Part shown: piece after piece, positions 53,959 to 63,482 of the stretch
How positions within the stretch are numbered: position 1 is the first letter of the stretch
How the letters are laid out: every line of letters begins with the position of its first letter
DNA from: Polaribacter porphyrae
Lineage (GTDB): Bacteria > Bacteroidota > Bacteroidia > Flavobacteriales > Flavobacteriaceae
DNA length: 64,000 nt
Direction: 5' to 3'
NCBI RefSeq assembly: GCF_002954685.1
Contig: NZ_MSCN01000001.1
Coordinates: 3,464,400 to 3,528,399, forward strand
Program-made: the position numbers and the translations under genes
The notes under the pieces: model-generated
What the model was told of the DNA's origin: nothing
Database searches by the model: none
The model's input: only the letters and a program-made list of their open reading frames with translations

Positions 53959-54021
53959 TTGAAATTGTATTAAAAATTCTTTAAAAAAAAATACAACAAT
54001 AGGTTTTAACAAAAAACTAAC

Positions 54022-54029
54022 TACTTTTG
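54022..54029 (+). promoter_or_regulatory. Predicted -7 element for topA
   Basis: TACTTTTG is a perfect -7 match 51 bp before the topA ATG. No TTG lies at the expected distance upstream. Confidence 0.5.
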
Positions 54030-54080
54030 CATTCTGAAATTACGCATATTTAAAGCGTTTTAGAGCGAAAAAAAGAATAA

Positions 54081-56564
54081 ATGGCAGAGAATTTAGTAAT
54101 AGTTGAGTCACCAGCAAAAGCAAAAACTATAGAAAAATTTCTTGGAAAAGACTTTCAAGTAGAATCTAGTTATGGACATATTGCAGACTTACCTTCAAAA
54201 GAATTAGGAATAGATGTAGATGGAGATTTTAGTCCTAAATATATTATATCAGATGATAAAAAACCAGTTGTAAAAAAACTGAAGAGCTTAGCAAAAAAAG
54301 CAAAAACAGTTTGGTTAGCTAGTGATGAGGATCGAGAAGGAGAAGCAATTGCATGGCACTTAAAAGAGCAATTAGATTTAAAAGATGAAAATACAAAACG
54401 TATTGTTTTTCATGAAATTACCAAAAAGGCAATTTTAAGAGCAGTTGATAACCCAAGAGATATTGACTATAATATGGTTAATGCACAGCAAGCACGTAGA
54501 GTTTTAGACAGGCTTGTGGGTTATGAATTGTCACCAGTTTTATGGCGAAAAGTTAAAGGTGGCTTATCTGCAGGAAGAGTGCAATCTGTAGCAGTACGTT
54601 TAATTGTAGAAAGAGAAAGAAGCATTCAAGAATTTAAAGCAGAAACACATTATAAGGTAGTTGCAGAATTTTCTAATAACGAAGGTAAAAAGTTTAAAGC
54701 AACCATTCCAAAGAATTTTGATTCTAAAAAAGAAGCAGAAGATTTTTTAAAATCGTGTGCAAATGCTGATTTTTCTATTGCTGATTTAACAAAAAAACCA
54801 GCAAAAAAATCTCCTGCAGCACCATTTACCACATCAACTTTGCAACAAGAGGCATCACGTAAATTAGGTTTTGCTGTGGGTAGAACTATGCAAGTTGCAC
54901 AACGTTTGTACGAAGCTGGTTTAATTACATACATGAGAACAGATAGTGTAAATTTGTCTGTAGATGCAAGAAACGAAGCTGAAGAAGAAATTACAGCTTC
55001 TTATGGAAAAGAATATAGTAAACAACGTGTTTTTAAATCAAAAGCAAAAGGAGCACAAGAAGCTCACGAAGCAATTCGTCCAACAAACATGAAAATGCAT
55101 TCCATTTCTACTGAATATGATCAAAATAGATTGTATGATTTAATTTGGAAAAGAACATTAGCTTCACAAATGAGTGATGCACAATTAGAAAGAACAAACG
55201 TTAAGATTGAAAATTCTGAAAACGATAAAATCTTCACAGCGAATGGTGAAATGATTAAGTTTGAAGGGTTTTTAAAAGTATATTTAGAAGGTAAAGATGA
55301 TGATGAAGAGGAGCAGGCAGGAATGTTGCCAAATCTAAAAGTGAATGATAAATTAGAATACGCTTTTATTAATGCAACACAACGTTTTACGAGTCCACCT
55401 TACAGGTTTACAGAAGCTTCTTTGGTAAAACAGTTAGAAGAATTAGGTATTGGGCGTCCATCTACTTATGCACCAACAATTTCTACAGTACAAAGAAGAG
55501 GTTATATAGAAAAAGGGCAAAATGAAGGCGAAGAACGAAATTATGAACAAATGATTTTGACTTCTGGTGCTGTTAAAAGTCAATTGTTGACAGAAAAAAC
55601 AGGTTCTAATAAAAATAAGCTAGTACCTACAGATATTGGAAATATTGTAAACGATTTTCTTGTTGCAAATTTCTCGAATATTTTAGACTTCGGATTTACA
55701 GCGAAAGTTGAAAATTCTTTTGATGATATTTCTGAAGGTGATGAAGATTGGATAAAAATGATAAAAGGTTTTTATACAAAATTTCATGATAATGTAGAAG
55801 ATGTAAAAGAAAACGCAGAAAGAGAAAGTGGCGAGCGTATTTTAGGAAAACATCCACAAAGTGGTAAAACTGTATTAGTTCGTCTTGGAAAATTCGGACC
55901 TATAGCACAAATTGGAGCTCCAGAAGATGATGAAAAAGAATTTGCGAGTTTAAATCCTGATCAAAATTTAGGCACAATAACTTTAGAAGAAGCTTTAGAA
56001 TTATTTTTGCTACCAAAAAAAGTAGGTGTCTACGAAGATAAAGAGGTTATCGTTGCTAATGGAAGATTTGGGCCTTATGTAAAGTTCGATAAAATGTTTG
56101 TATCACTTGATAAAGGAGAAGACCCTTTCGAAGTTGATATTAATAGAGCTAAAGAATTAATTGAAGCCAAAAGGCAAGCTGATGCTCCAATTTATCATCA
56201 TGAAGATTTACCAGTACAAAAAGGTGTAGGGCGTTTTGGACCATTTTTGAAATGGAATGGAATGTTTATCAACGTAAATAAAAAATATGATTTTGATAAC
56301 CTTTCTGATGATGATATTGTTACTCTTATAGAAGAAAAGAAACAAAAAGAGATTGATAAAGTTATTCATAATTGGGAAGATGTTGGGATTAAGGTAGAAA
56401 AAGCAAGATGGGGAAGATTCAATGTTATTAAAGGTAAAATTAAAATTGAATTACCAAAAACTACAAAAATCGAAAAACTATCTAAAGAAGAAGCAATTAA
56501 AATGATTGAGGCTAAAACACCAAAAAAGAAAACTACCAAAAGAAAAACAACAAAAAAGAAATAA
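54081..56564 (+). CDS. topA: DNA topoisomerase I (type IA)
   Basis: Relaxes negative supercoils by a transient covalent 5'-phosphotyrosine. The toprim domain is at the N-terminus (ENLVIVESPAKAKTIEKFLG, VWLASDEDREGEAIAWHL). The active-site tyrosine is in GLITYMRTDSVNLS. GRPSTYAPTISTVQRRGYI is also present. Instead of classical Cys4 zinc fingers the C-terminal third has GRFGPYVKF-type repeats (GKFGPIAQIG, GRFGPYVKFDK, VGRFGPFLKWNG) and a lysine-rich tail (KTPKKKTTKRKTTKKK). The length of 827 is normal. It is 33 nt before the arginase-fold gene. Confidence 0.97.
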   Translation: MAENLVIVESPAKAKTIEKFLGKDFQVESSYGHIADLPSKELGIDVDGDFSPKYIISDDKKPVVKKLKSLAKKAKTVWLASDEDREGEAIAWHLKEQLDLKDENTKRIVFHEITKKAILRAVDNPRDIDYNMVNAQQARRVLDRLVGYELSPVLWRKVKGGLSAGRVQSVAVRLIVERERSIQEFKAETHYKVVAEFSNNEGKKFKATIPKNFDSKKEAEDFLKSCANADFSIADLTKKPAKKSPAAPFTTSTLQQEASRKLGFAVGRTMQVAQRLYEAGLITYMRTDSVNLSVDARNEAEEEITASYGKEYSKQRVFKSKAKGAQEAHEAIRPTNMKMHSISTEYDQNRLYDLIWKRTLASQMSDAQLERTNVKIENSENDKIFTANGEMIKFEGFLKVYLEGKDDDEEEQAGMLPNLKVNDKLEYAFINATQRFTSPPYRFTEASLVKQLEELGIGRPSTYAPTISTVQRRGYIEKGQNEGEERNYEQMILTSGAVKSQLLTEKTGSNKNKLVPTDIGNIVNDFLVANFSNILDFGFTAKVENSFDDISEGDEDWIKMIKGFYTKFHDNVEDVKENAERESGERILGKHPQSGKTVLVRLGKFGPIAQIGAPEDDEKEFASLNPDQNLGTITLEEALELFLLPKKVGVYEDKEVIVANGRFGPYVKFDKMFVSLDKGEDPFEVDINRAKELIEAKRQADAPIYHHEDLPVQKGVGRFGPFLKWNGMFINVNKKYDFDNLSDDDIVTLIEEKKQKEIDKVIHNWEDVGIKVEKARWGRFNVIKGKIKIELPKTTKIEKLSKEEAIKMIEAKTPKKKTTKRKTTKKK

Positions 56565-56597
56565 GTATTTTGTATCTTTAATGCCAAGTTAAAATTA

Positions 56598-57758
56598 ATG
56601 AATCAAGATTTTTTATCCCCTGTAAAAGAAATTGCTCTTGCACATTTAGTATTACATCATCCTTTATGTTTAGGGAATAGAATTCGAATACATACCCAAC
56701 AAAATGGATTTCCTGATTTAGAAGGCATAAAACTAGCTATTTTGGGTGTTCAAGAAGATAGAAACTCAGAAAATAATTTTGGTTGTGGGGATGACTTACA
56801 CTTTATCAGAAGAAAACTTTACGAATTATATCCAGGAAATTGGAGTGCAGAAATTGCAGATTTAGGGAATGTTTTAAAAGGAAACTCTGTAGCAGATACT
56901 TATTTTGCTGTAAAAGAAATTATATCTTATTTATTAAAAGAAGAGATAATTCCTATAATTATTGGTGGAGGACAAGACATAACCTATGTTAATTATAGAG
57001 CTTATGATACTTTAGAACAATCTGTAAATATTGCTGCAGTAGATAGTCGTTTTGATTTAGGTGATTTAGAAAACGAACTCACTTCACAATCGTATTTGAG
57101 TAAAATAATAATGCAAGAGCCAAGTAATTTGTTTAATTACAGTAACGTCGGCTATCAAACTTATTTTAATTCTCAAGAAGAAATTGAATTGTTTGATACC
57201 TTGTTTTTTGATACTTGTAGACTTGGTAAAGCAAGAGAATTAGAAAATATTGAGCCATCATTTAGAAATGCAGATATTGTTTCTATTGATATTGGAGCCA
57301 TTAGACAAAGTGAGGCTCCTGCAAATAATAATGCATCGCCTAATGGTTTTTATGGTGAGGAAATCTGTGCAATTACTAGATATGCAGGTATAAGTGATAA
57401 AGTTTCCTCATTTGGAATTTACGAATACAATTCCAAATACGATAACAATCATCAAACTGCCAACTTAATAGCACAGATGATTTGGTATTTTATTGAGGGT
57501 GTTAATTTTAGGGCAAAAGATTATCCGTTTTCAGGAAAAGAAAATTATGAGAAGTATATAGTTTTAATGGAAGACGATGATCCAATAGTTTTTTATAAAA
57601 GCAATAAAACAGGTCGTTGGTGGATGGAGATTAATATATTATCAGATAATAAATATAAAAGACATGCGTTAATACCATGTACATACAAAGATTACACAGA
57701 GGCAACAAAGCAGAATATACCAGAAAGATGGTACAAGGCAATGAAAAAAATGATGTAA
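56598..57758 (+). CDS. Arginase/formiminoglutamase-fold protein with degenerate metal site
   Basis: The fold is that of the arginase/ureohydrolase superfamily: VADTYFAVKEIISYLLKEEIIPIIIGGGQDITYVNYRAYD and AVDSRFDLGD (near 99-153). Its metal motifs are damaged: GGDHS reads GGGQD (123-127), DAHxD reads DSRFD (149-153) and the DxD motif reads SIDIGAI (229-235). A catalytic manganese pair is therefore unlikely. The C-terminal 90 residues extend beyond the usual arginase length of about 300. It is placed between topA (33 nt) and gldK (106 nt), a context suggesting a fixed flavobacterial gene order. I infer a structural or regulatory role; a relaxed enzyme is an alternative. Confidence 0.85.
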   Translation: MNQDFLSPVKEIALAHLVLHHPLCLGNRIRIHTQQNGFPDLEGIKLAILGVQEDRNSENNFGCGDDLHFIRRKLYELYPGNWSAEIADLGNVLKGNSVADTYFAVKEIISYLLKEEIIPIIIGGGQDITYVNYRAYDTLEQSVNIAAVDSRFDLGDLENELTSQSYLSKIIMQEPSNLFNYSNVGYQTYFNSQEEIELFDTLFFDTCRLGKARELENIEPSFRNADIVSIDIGAIRQSEAPANNNASPNGFYGEEICAITRYAGISDKVSSFGIYEYNSKYDNNHQTANLIAQMIWYFIEGVNFRAKDYPFSGKENYEKYIVLMEDDDPIVFYKSNKTGRWWMEINILSDNKYKRHALIPCTYKDYTEATKQNIPERWYKAMKKMM

Positions 57759-57864
57759 TCAAAAATATTAGTAGATTTTTGTTCGTTAAAAACAATTTCT
57801 ACATTGTATTTTAGCAAAAAAAATAATAGGTTTACGAACTTTTTAGTAAAGACATAATAAAATT

Positions 57865-59226
57865 ATGAAAAAAGCAGCAATAATTGCACTTTTAATAACC
57901 GTTTTTTATAGTTGTGGCTCTAATGATAGAGGAGAATTAGTGGGTATAAAAACTAAAAAGAAATGGTTTTCAGAAAAGCCTTATGGAATGGCTTTGATTC
58001 CTGGAGGATCGTTTACAATGGGTAAGCAAGATCAGGATATTTTAGGAACTATGAACACTCCTACAAAAACAGTTACTGTTAGACCTTATTATATGGATGA
58101 AACAGAAATTACCAATAACGAGTACAAAGAATTCGTTTTTTGGGTAAGAGATTCTGTAGTAAGAACAAAATTAGCCTACCAAGCAGAGTTTGCTTCTTTA
58201 GGTTCCAATCCAGATCCTAATGCAAAAAACTCTAAAAATGGTATTCAACAGTACGCTTTTAGAACTGCTGACACAACAGATTTATCTCCTTATGACAAAT
58301 ACATGTATGAGAACTATTACAGTTTTGATACCATTCAACCATTAAATTGGGATCCAGACTTAATCTGGCAAAAAGATGAATATCCAGACGTTGATTATGT
58401 AGAAGTTATGGATTCATTGTATATAAGTAGAGAAGATGCTGTTGATGGAATCAGAACATTCAATACCAAATATTTAAACTTTAAGTATTCTTGGTTTGAT
58501 AGAGATGCAGCTGCCAGAAAAGGTGGAGATCGTAAAGATTTTGTGCAAACTGAAGTATTGAATGTATATCCAGATACTACTGTTTGGGTAAAAGATTTCA
58601 ATTATTCTTACAATGACCCTATGCATCAAGATTACTTCTATCATCAATCTTATGGAGACTATCCTGTAGTTGGTGTTACTTGGAGCCAAGCAAATGCATT
58701 TTGTAATTGGAGAACAAAAAAGAAAAACAGATATCAGAAAAGTAGAAAAAATGCAACTTTAGTTCCAGATTTTAGATTACCTACAGAAGCAGAATGGGAG
58801 TATGCTGCAAGAGGAGGTTTAGAATTTGCAACATATCCTTGGGGAACAGGAGGCACAACTAGTGATAGAGGTTGTTTTTTAGCCAACTTTAAACCAGTAA
58901 GAGGTAACTATTCTGTAGATGGTGCTTTATATACTATGGAAGCAAAATCGTTTAACGCAAATGATTATGGTTTATATAACATGGCTGGTAATGTATCTGA
59001 ATGGACAAATACTGCATACAATTTATCATCATACTATATGGCTTCTACTATGAACCCTAATGTAGAAGATAGAAAAAATAAAAGAAAAATAATTAGAGGG
59101 GGTTCTTGGAAAGATGTAGCCTATTATCTAGAAGTTGCTTCTAGAGATTATGAGTATGCAGATACAGCAAGAAGTTATATTGGTTTTAGAACCGTTCAGA
59201 ACTATATTGGTACAACAAATAAATAA
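57865..59226 (+). CDS. gldK: T9SS ring lipoprotein GldK (PorK)
   Basis: Outer-membrane lipoprotein of the type IX secretion/gliding ring that partners GldN. The lipobox is VFYSC (C17). The middle and C-terminal domain is FGE-sulfatase-like: GMALIPGGSFTMGKQDQD near 40-57, YYMDETEITNNEYKEFV near 75-91, FRLPTEAEWEYAARGG near 306-321, YNMAGNVSEWTNTAYN near 373-388 and KIIRGGSWKDVAYY near 411-424. A long insertion (about 95-235) is typical of GldK. The length of 453 fits. It starts the gldK-gldL-gldM-gldN operon and is not expected to have FGE activity. Confidence 0.96.
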   Translation: MKKAAIIALLITVFYSCGSNDRGELVGIKTKKKWFSEKPYGMALIPGGSFTMGKQDQDILGTMNTPTKTVTVRPYYMDETEITNNEYKEFVFWVRDSVVRTKLAYQAEFASLGSNPDPNAKNSKNGIQQYAFRTADTTDLSPYDKYMYENYYSFDTIQPLNWDPDLIWQKDEYPDVDYVEVMDSLYISREDAVDGIRTFNTKYLNFKYSWFDRDAAARKGGDRKDFVQTEVLNVYPDTTVWVKDFNYSYNDPMHQDYFYHQSYGDYPVVGVTWSQANAFCNWRTKKKNRYQKSRKNATLVPDFRLPTEAEWEYAARGGLEFATYPWGTGGTTSDRGCFLANFKPVRGNYSVDGALYTMEAKSFNANDYGLYNMAGNVSEWTNTAYNLSSYYMASTMNPNVEDRKNKRKIIRGGSWKDVAYYLEVASRDYEYADTARSYIGFRTVQNYIGTTNK

Positions 59227-59251
59227 AAACACTTAATTAAAAAATATTAAA

Positions 59252-59887
59252 ATGGCACAGTCAAAATCGAGAAAGAAATTTTTTAACATGGCATATAGCT
59301 TTGGGGCTTCAATTGTAATTCTAGGGGCTTTATTTAAATTAAATCATATTAGCTATGGTTGGTTTAATGGAGCAAATGTATTAGCTGTTGGTTTAATAAC
59401 AGAAGCACTTATTTTCTTTATTTCTGCTTTCGATAACCCAGAAGAAGATTTAGACTGGACCAAAGTATATCCAGAACTTGGTCAAGATGGTTTTCAAGTA
59501 GAAGAAAAAATTGGAGCTGAAGGTTTATTATCTCAAAAATTAGATAACTTATTACAAGAAGCTAAAATAGATTCATCATTAATGGAAAGTTTAGGAAGTA
59601 GTATGAAAAACTTTCAAAATGCGGCTGAAGGATTGTCTGCTGCATCAGAATCTGTGGCATCTACCAATAAATATAATGAGCAAGTTTCTTTAGCTGCTGT
59701 TCAAATGGAATCTCTAAATGGCTTATATAAAATACAAGTAGAAAATACTAGCAAGCAAGCTGAATTAAATACAGCTGTTGTAGAAAATACGGAAAGATTA
59801 AAAGAACAAATGGATTCTTTAGCAAAAAACTTATCTTCTTTAAATGGTGTTTATGGTGGTATGTTATCTGCAATGTCTAGCAAATAA
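59252..59887 (+). CDS. gldL: Gliding motor subunit GldL
   Basis: Inner-membrane component of the rotary motor that powers T9SS and gliding. Two N-terminal helices are visible (about 11-30, FNMAYSFGASIVILGALFKL, and about 39-58, GANVLAVGLITEALIFFISA). The cytoplasmic part (about 60-211) is helical: EKIGAEGLLSQKLDNLL, AASESVASTNKYNEQVSLAAVQMESLNGLYKIQVENTSKQ (read in parts). The length of 211 fits. It lies 25 nt after gldK and 44 nt before gldM. Confidence 0.95.
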   Translation: MAQSKSRKKFFNMAYSFGASIVILGALFKLNHISYGWFNGANVLAVGLITEALIFFISAFDNPEEDLDWTKVYPELGQDGFQVEEKIGAEGLLSQKLDNLLQEAKIDSSLMESLGSSMKNFQNAAEGLSAASESVASTNKYNEQVSLAAVQMESLNGLYKIQVENTSKQAELNTAVVENTERLKEQMDSLAKNLSSLNGVYGGMLSAMSSK

Positions 59888-59931
59888 TTAGTTCAATTAA
59901 ATGAATAATAACTTAAAAAACTAATTAAGAA

Positions 59932-61467
59932 ATGGCAGGAGGAAAAATGTCCGCAAGACAAAAAATGATAAACCTGATGTATCTTGTTTTCATTGCAATG
60001 TTAGCAATGCAGATGGATAAGGAAGTTTTATCTGCTTTTGGCTTTATGAATGAAAAGTTAGAGGCTAACAATACTTCTACAACTGAAAAGAATAATCAAG
60101 CATATGAAAATTTAGCAAAAAAAGCTTCTGAACAAAAAGGTATTTATGGTAAGCAGAATCAAAAAGCACAGAGTATTAAAGAGGTTTCGTCAGAATTTTA
60201 TGCATATTTAGATAATCTTAAATCCGTAATCACAAAAGATTTGGAAGATAAAAAAGATTACGAATCAATGGATAAAACAGATTTTTTAGACACCTACTTC
60301 TTTAAAGGGGATGGTTACACTGAAAAAGGGCAAGAGTTTATTGATAAAATAAATTCTTATAGAACAAGTGTTTTAAATACTATTGGAGATAAAAGTGAAT
60401 TAAAACCACAAGTAGAAGCAAGGTTTTCTACAGCACCAGTTGTAAATAGTAAGAGTGAAAAAACAGTAGAATGGCTTAAAGCAAGATATGAAGGGTTTCC
60501 TTTAGTATCATCTTTAACAAACATTACTCAAATGCAAGCTGATGTTAGAAATACAGAAGCAGATATTGTTAATAAATTGTTAAGCGGTCAATTAGAAAGC
60601 CAAGTATCCATGTCTAACTATAATGGTTTAGTTAAACTAGATAAAAATGCTTTTTATCCTGGAGATAAAGTTACAGGTTCTGTAGTTTTAGGTAGAGAAG
60701 ACCCAAACTTGAAGCCTAGTAGAGTAGTTTTAAATGGTAGCCCTTATGATAATTTTAGTAATGGAGCTGTAAATTTAGATTTAAGAGCAGGCAATGTTGG
60801 AGATAAAACCATAAAAGGTACAATATATTTTATGGAAAATGGAAAAGAAATACCAGTACCTTTTGAAAGTACATATTCAGTGATTTCCAAACCAAATGAT
60901 GCTGTTGTATCTGCGGATAAAATGAATGTAGTTTACAGAGGTGTCCAGAACCCATTAACTATCTCAATACCTGGTATCCCTGCAAATAAAGTAAAAGCAA
61001 CTGCTCCTGGTTTAAGACAAGTTAAAGGGAGTAGTTATATGTTAAGCCCTAGAGGAGGTAATTCAGTTACAATTAATGTATCTGGTAAATTGCCAGATGG
61101 CAAACCTATTAATACACCTGTAACTTATCGAATTAAAGATATTCCTGCAGCAATGGGAACTACAAGAAATCAATTTGGTGTAGTAAGAGTGCCAAAATCT
61201 AGTTTACCTAGATTAACTATCGGTGCTGGTTTACCAGATTTTGTTTTCGATTTAAAATTAAAAGTAAATAGCTTTAAAGTAAAAGCTCCTGGGCAAGTTA
61301 CTGTTTTAGTTAGTGGTACAACATTTAATGCTGCAGCAAAAAGAGCATTATCTAAAGTTAAAAGAGGTGATCAAGTCACTATTTTTGATATAAATGCAAC
61401 CATAGTTGGTAACTCATCGTATAAGTTAAAGAAAGTATTACCTTTAACTATAGAGGTATCTAACTAA
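59932..61467 (+). CDS. gldM: Gliding motor subunit GldM
   Basis: Transmits motor torque from GldL to the GldK/GldN ring. One transmembrane helix near 12-32 (MINLMYLVFIAMLAMQMDKEVL) follows a short cytoplasmic start (AGGKMSARQKM). The periplasmic part holds a helical domain (about 40-225) and beta domains (about 225-511), with FYPGDKVTGSVVLGRED and GVQNPLTISIPGIPANKVKATAPG as the family blocks. The length of 511 is standard. Confidence 0.96.
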   Translation: MAGGKMSARQKMINLMYLVFIAMLAMQMDKEVLSAFGFMNEKLEANNTSTTEKNNQAYENLAKKASEQKGIYGKQNQKAQSIKEVSSEFYAYLDNLKSVITKDLEDKKDYESMDKTDFLDTYFFKGDGYTEKGQEFIDKINSYRTSVLNTIGDKSELKPQVEARFSTAPVVNSKSEKTVEWLKARYEGFPLVSSLTNITQMQADVRNTEADIVNKLLSGQLESQVSMSNYNGLVKLDKNAFYPGDKVTGSVVLGREDPNLKPSRVVLNGSPYDNFSNGAVNLDLRAGNVGDKTIKGTIYFMENGKEIPVPFESTYSVISKPNDAVVSADKMNVVYRGVQNPLTISIPGIPANKVKATAPGLRQVKGSSYMLSPRGGNSVTINVSGKLPDGKPINTPVTYRIKDIPAAMGTTRNQFGVVRVPKSSLPRLTIGAGLPDFVFDLKLKVNSFKVKAPGQVTVLVSGTTFNAAAKRALSKVKRGDQVTIFDINATIVGNSSYKLKKVLPLTIEVSN

Positions 61468-61474
61468 TAAAAAT

Positions 61475-62335
61475 TTGAGTATGATAAAAAATAGTTTATT
61501 AATATTTATTCTTTGTTTATCTACAAGTTTAGTAAATGCGCAAGCAAATATACTAAACGCAAAATCTGCAGATCAAATAGGAAAGAAAAACGAGCAGCAA
61601 TTAGAAGCTAGTAACGATGGTCCTATACCTTATGGTTATGTAGATGATAGAGATGTAATGTGGTCTAAAGTGGTTTGGGAATTTGTAGATTTAAATCAAA
61701 AAATAAATTTACCTTATTATTTTCCTATTGATACTACTAACATTTCTTCAGATAGAAGATCTTTATTTGATACACTAGTAAAAGGAATTAGACAAGGTAA
61801 AATTAAAGAAGCTTATTCAGATTCTTTCTTTACTTCTAAAATTACACAAGATGAGATTGACACTCGTTTGGTAAATGTAAGAGAAGAAGATGGCTATAGA
61901 GATACGTTTAGAATACAAACCCAAGATGTAGAAGGGTATATGCTAAAAGGAATGTGGTATTTTGATAAGCGTCAAGGTGAAATGAAGTACAGATTATTAG
62001 CTTTAGCACCAATGGGTAAAGATGTACAAACTTTAGGAGTACAAGAAATAGACGATGAAAACTTATATGAACTGTTCTGGGTATTCTTCCCAAATGCAAG
62101 AGAAGTATTGCATGAATCTAAAGTGTTTAACCCAATGAATGCTTCACATCCTATTTCTTATGATCATTTATTAAATGCGAGAAGATTTAGTGCAGTAATT
62201 GTAAGAGAAGAAAATATATATGGTAATAGAGCAATTTCAGAATATGTTCGTGGCAATTCTTTGTTTCAATTACTAGAAGCAAATAAAATTAAAGAAGAAA
62301 TTCGAAATCGAGAGATTGATATGTGGAACTACTAA
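61475..62335 (+). CDS. gldN: T9SS ring protein GldN (PorN)
   Basis: Periplasmic partner of GldK. A signal peptide (MIKNSLLIFILCLSTSLVNAQ) precedes family blocks GPIPYGYVDDRDVMWSKVVWEFVDLNQKINLPYYFP (in pieces) near 49-83, and ALAPMGKDVQTLGVQEI, ELFWVFFPNAREVLHES and HPISYDHLLNARRFSAVIVREEN near 175-250. The length of 286 fits. It lies 7 nt after gldM and ends with a terminator 23 nt later. Confidence 0.96.
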   Translation: MSMIKNSLLIFILCLSTSLVNAQANILNAKSADQIGKKNEQQLEASNDGPIPYGYVDDRDVMWSKVVWEFVDLNQKINLPYYFPIDTTNISSDRRSLFDTLVKGIRQGKIKEAYSDSFFTSKITQDEIDTRLVNVREEDGYRDTFRIQTQDVEGYMLKGMWYFDKRQGEMKYRLLALAPMGKDVQTLGVQEIDDENLYELFWVFFPNAREVLHESKVFNPMNASHPISYDHLLNARRFSAVIVREENIYGNRAISEYVRGNSLFQLLEANKIKEEIRNREIDMWNY

Positions 62336-62358
62336 TCCCACTATTAAAATAATATTAG

Positions 62359-62388
62359 AAACGTTCCAAACTTTTGGGGCGTTTTTTA
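62359..62388 (+). terminator. Intrinsic terminator after gldN
   Basis: AAACGTTCC pairs with GGGGCGTTT (two G-T pairs) around an AAACTTTT loop and is followed by a run of T. It ends the gldKLMN operon. Confidence 0.75.
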
Positions 62389-62439
62389 TTTTGATACGTT
62401 TTTAAAATATAAATCATTAAATAAAAGTATTTTTATCAA

Positions 62440-63480
62440 GTGAAAGTAGATTACATCATCGTTGGTTTAGGATTAGCAGGATTGGCTTTTGTAGAAGAGT
62501 TAATCAATGCCAATAAAACTTTTTTGGTTTTTGAAGATGATTCTCAAACATCATCATTAGTGGCTGGTGGAGTTTATAACCCAGTAATTTTAAAACGATT
62601 TACACCAGTTTGGAATGCAAAACAACAACTAGAAATTGCAATGCCTTTTTATGAAAGTTTAGAACGAAAATTTGATTTAAAATTTGATCAAAAATTTATT
62701 ATAAAAAAAGTTTTTAAATCTATAGAAGATCAAAACAATTGGTTTGAAGCATCAGATAAGCCGTTGTTAAAAGATTATATAGATCCTAAAATAGAAAGCA
62801 TTAAAAGAGAAGGGATTTTGGCTGATTTTGGCTTTGGAAATGTAAATGAAGCTGGTAGAATTGATACTAAAAAATTGGTAAAAACGTACAGAACTTTTTT
62901 GAAGAAAGAAGACAAAATAAAGTTTGAGAAATTCGAACATCAAAAAATAAAGTTCAATGAGAATCAATTAGTGTATAAAGACATTACCACAAATAGAATT
63001 ATTTTTTGTGAAGGTTTTGGGATGACAAAAAACCTTTTCTTCAATTACTTACCTCTAAATGAAGTAAAAGGCGAGTTAATTACCATTCATGCACCAAATT
63101 TAAACATCAATTTTTTATTGAAATCAACATTATTTGTGCTTCCTTTAGGAAATGATAATTACAAAATTGGTGCTACTTTTAACTGGAAAGATAAAACCTC
63201 AAATATATCTGAAGAAGGTAAAGAAGAATTAGTAGAAAAGCTTAAAAAGGTAATTGATGTCGACTATAAAATTATAGATCAAAATGCAGGAGTGAGACCA
63301 ACTGTTAGAGATAGAAGACCTTTAGTTGGTAAACATCCAGCTTATCCTAATTTGGCTATTCTTAATGGTTTAGGTACAAGAGGTGTAATGATAGCACCAG
63401 CATTAGCAAATCAACTCTTTCAACATTTAGAGAATGGAGAGGAGTTAGATAAAGTTTCAGATATTAAAAGATTTGAGTAA
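62440..63480 (+). CDS. FAD-dependent oxidoreductase (DAO family)
   Basis: Flavoprotein with an N-terminal dinucleotide-binding motif KVDYIIVGLGLAGLAF (GxGxxG at about 9-14) and the C-terminal DAO-like ILNGLGTRGVMIAPALANQLFQHL. The start is a GTG (62440), chosen since no ATG is near and the FAD motif must be kept at the N-terminus. Middle blocks include SLVAGGVYNPVILKRFTPVW and AGVRPTVRDRRPLVGKHPAYPN, which resemble amino-acid or glycine oxidase-like family members. The substrate is unknown. It converges on the DUF983 gene with a 2-nt gap. Confidence 0.85.
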   Translation: MKVDYIIVGLGLAGLAFVEELINANKTFLVFEDDSQTSSLVAGGVYNPVILKRFTPVWNAKQQLEIAMPFYESLERKFDLKFDQKFIIKKVFKSIEDQNNWFEASDKPLLKDYIDPKIESIKREGILADFGFGNVNEAGRIDTKKLVKTYRTFLKKEDKIKFEKFEHQKIKFNENQLVYKDITTNRIIFCEGFGMTKNLFFNYLPLNEVKGELITIHAPNLNINFLLKSTLFVLPLGNDNYKIGATFNWKDKTSNISEEGKEELVEKLKKVIDVDYKIIDQNAGVRPTVRDRRPLVGKHPAYPNLAILNGLGTRGVMIAPALANQLFQHLENGEELDKVSDIKRFE

Positions 63481-63482
63481 CA

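Noticed and set aside
54650..54934. Frame antisense to topA
   Set aside because: It lies wholly inside a conserved gene and has no start signal or motif.
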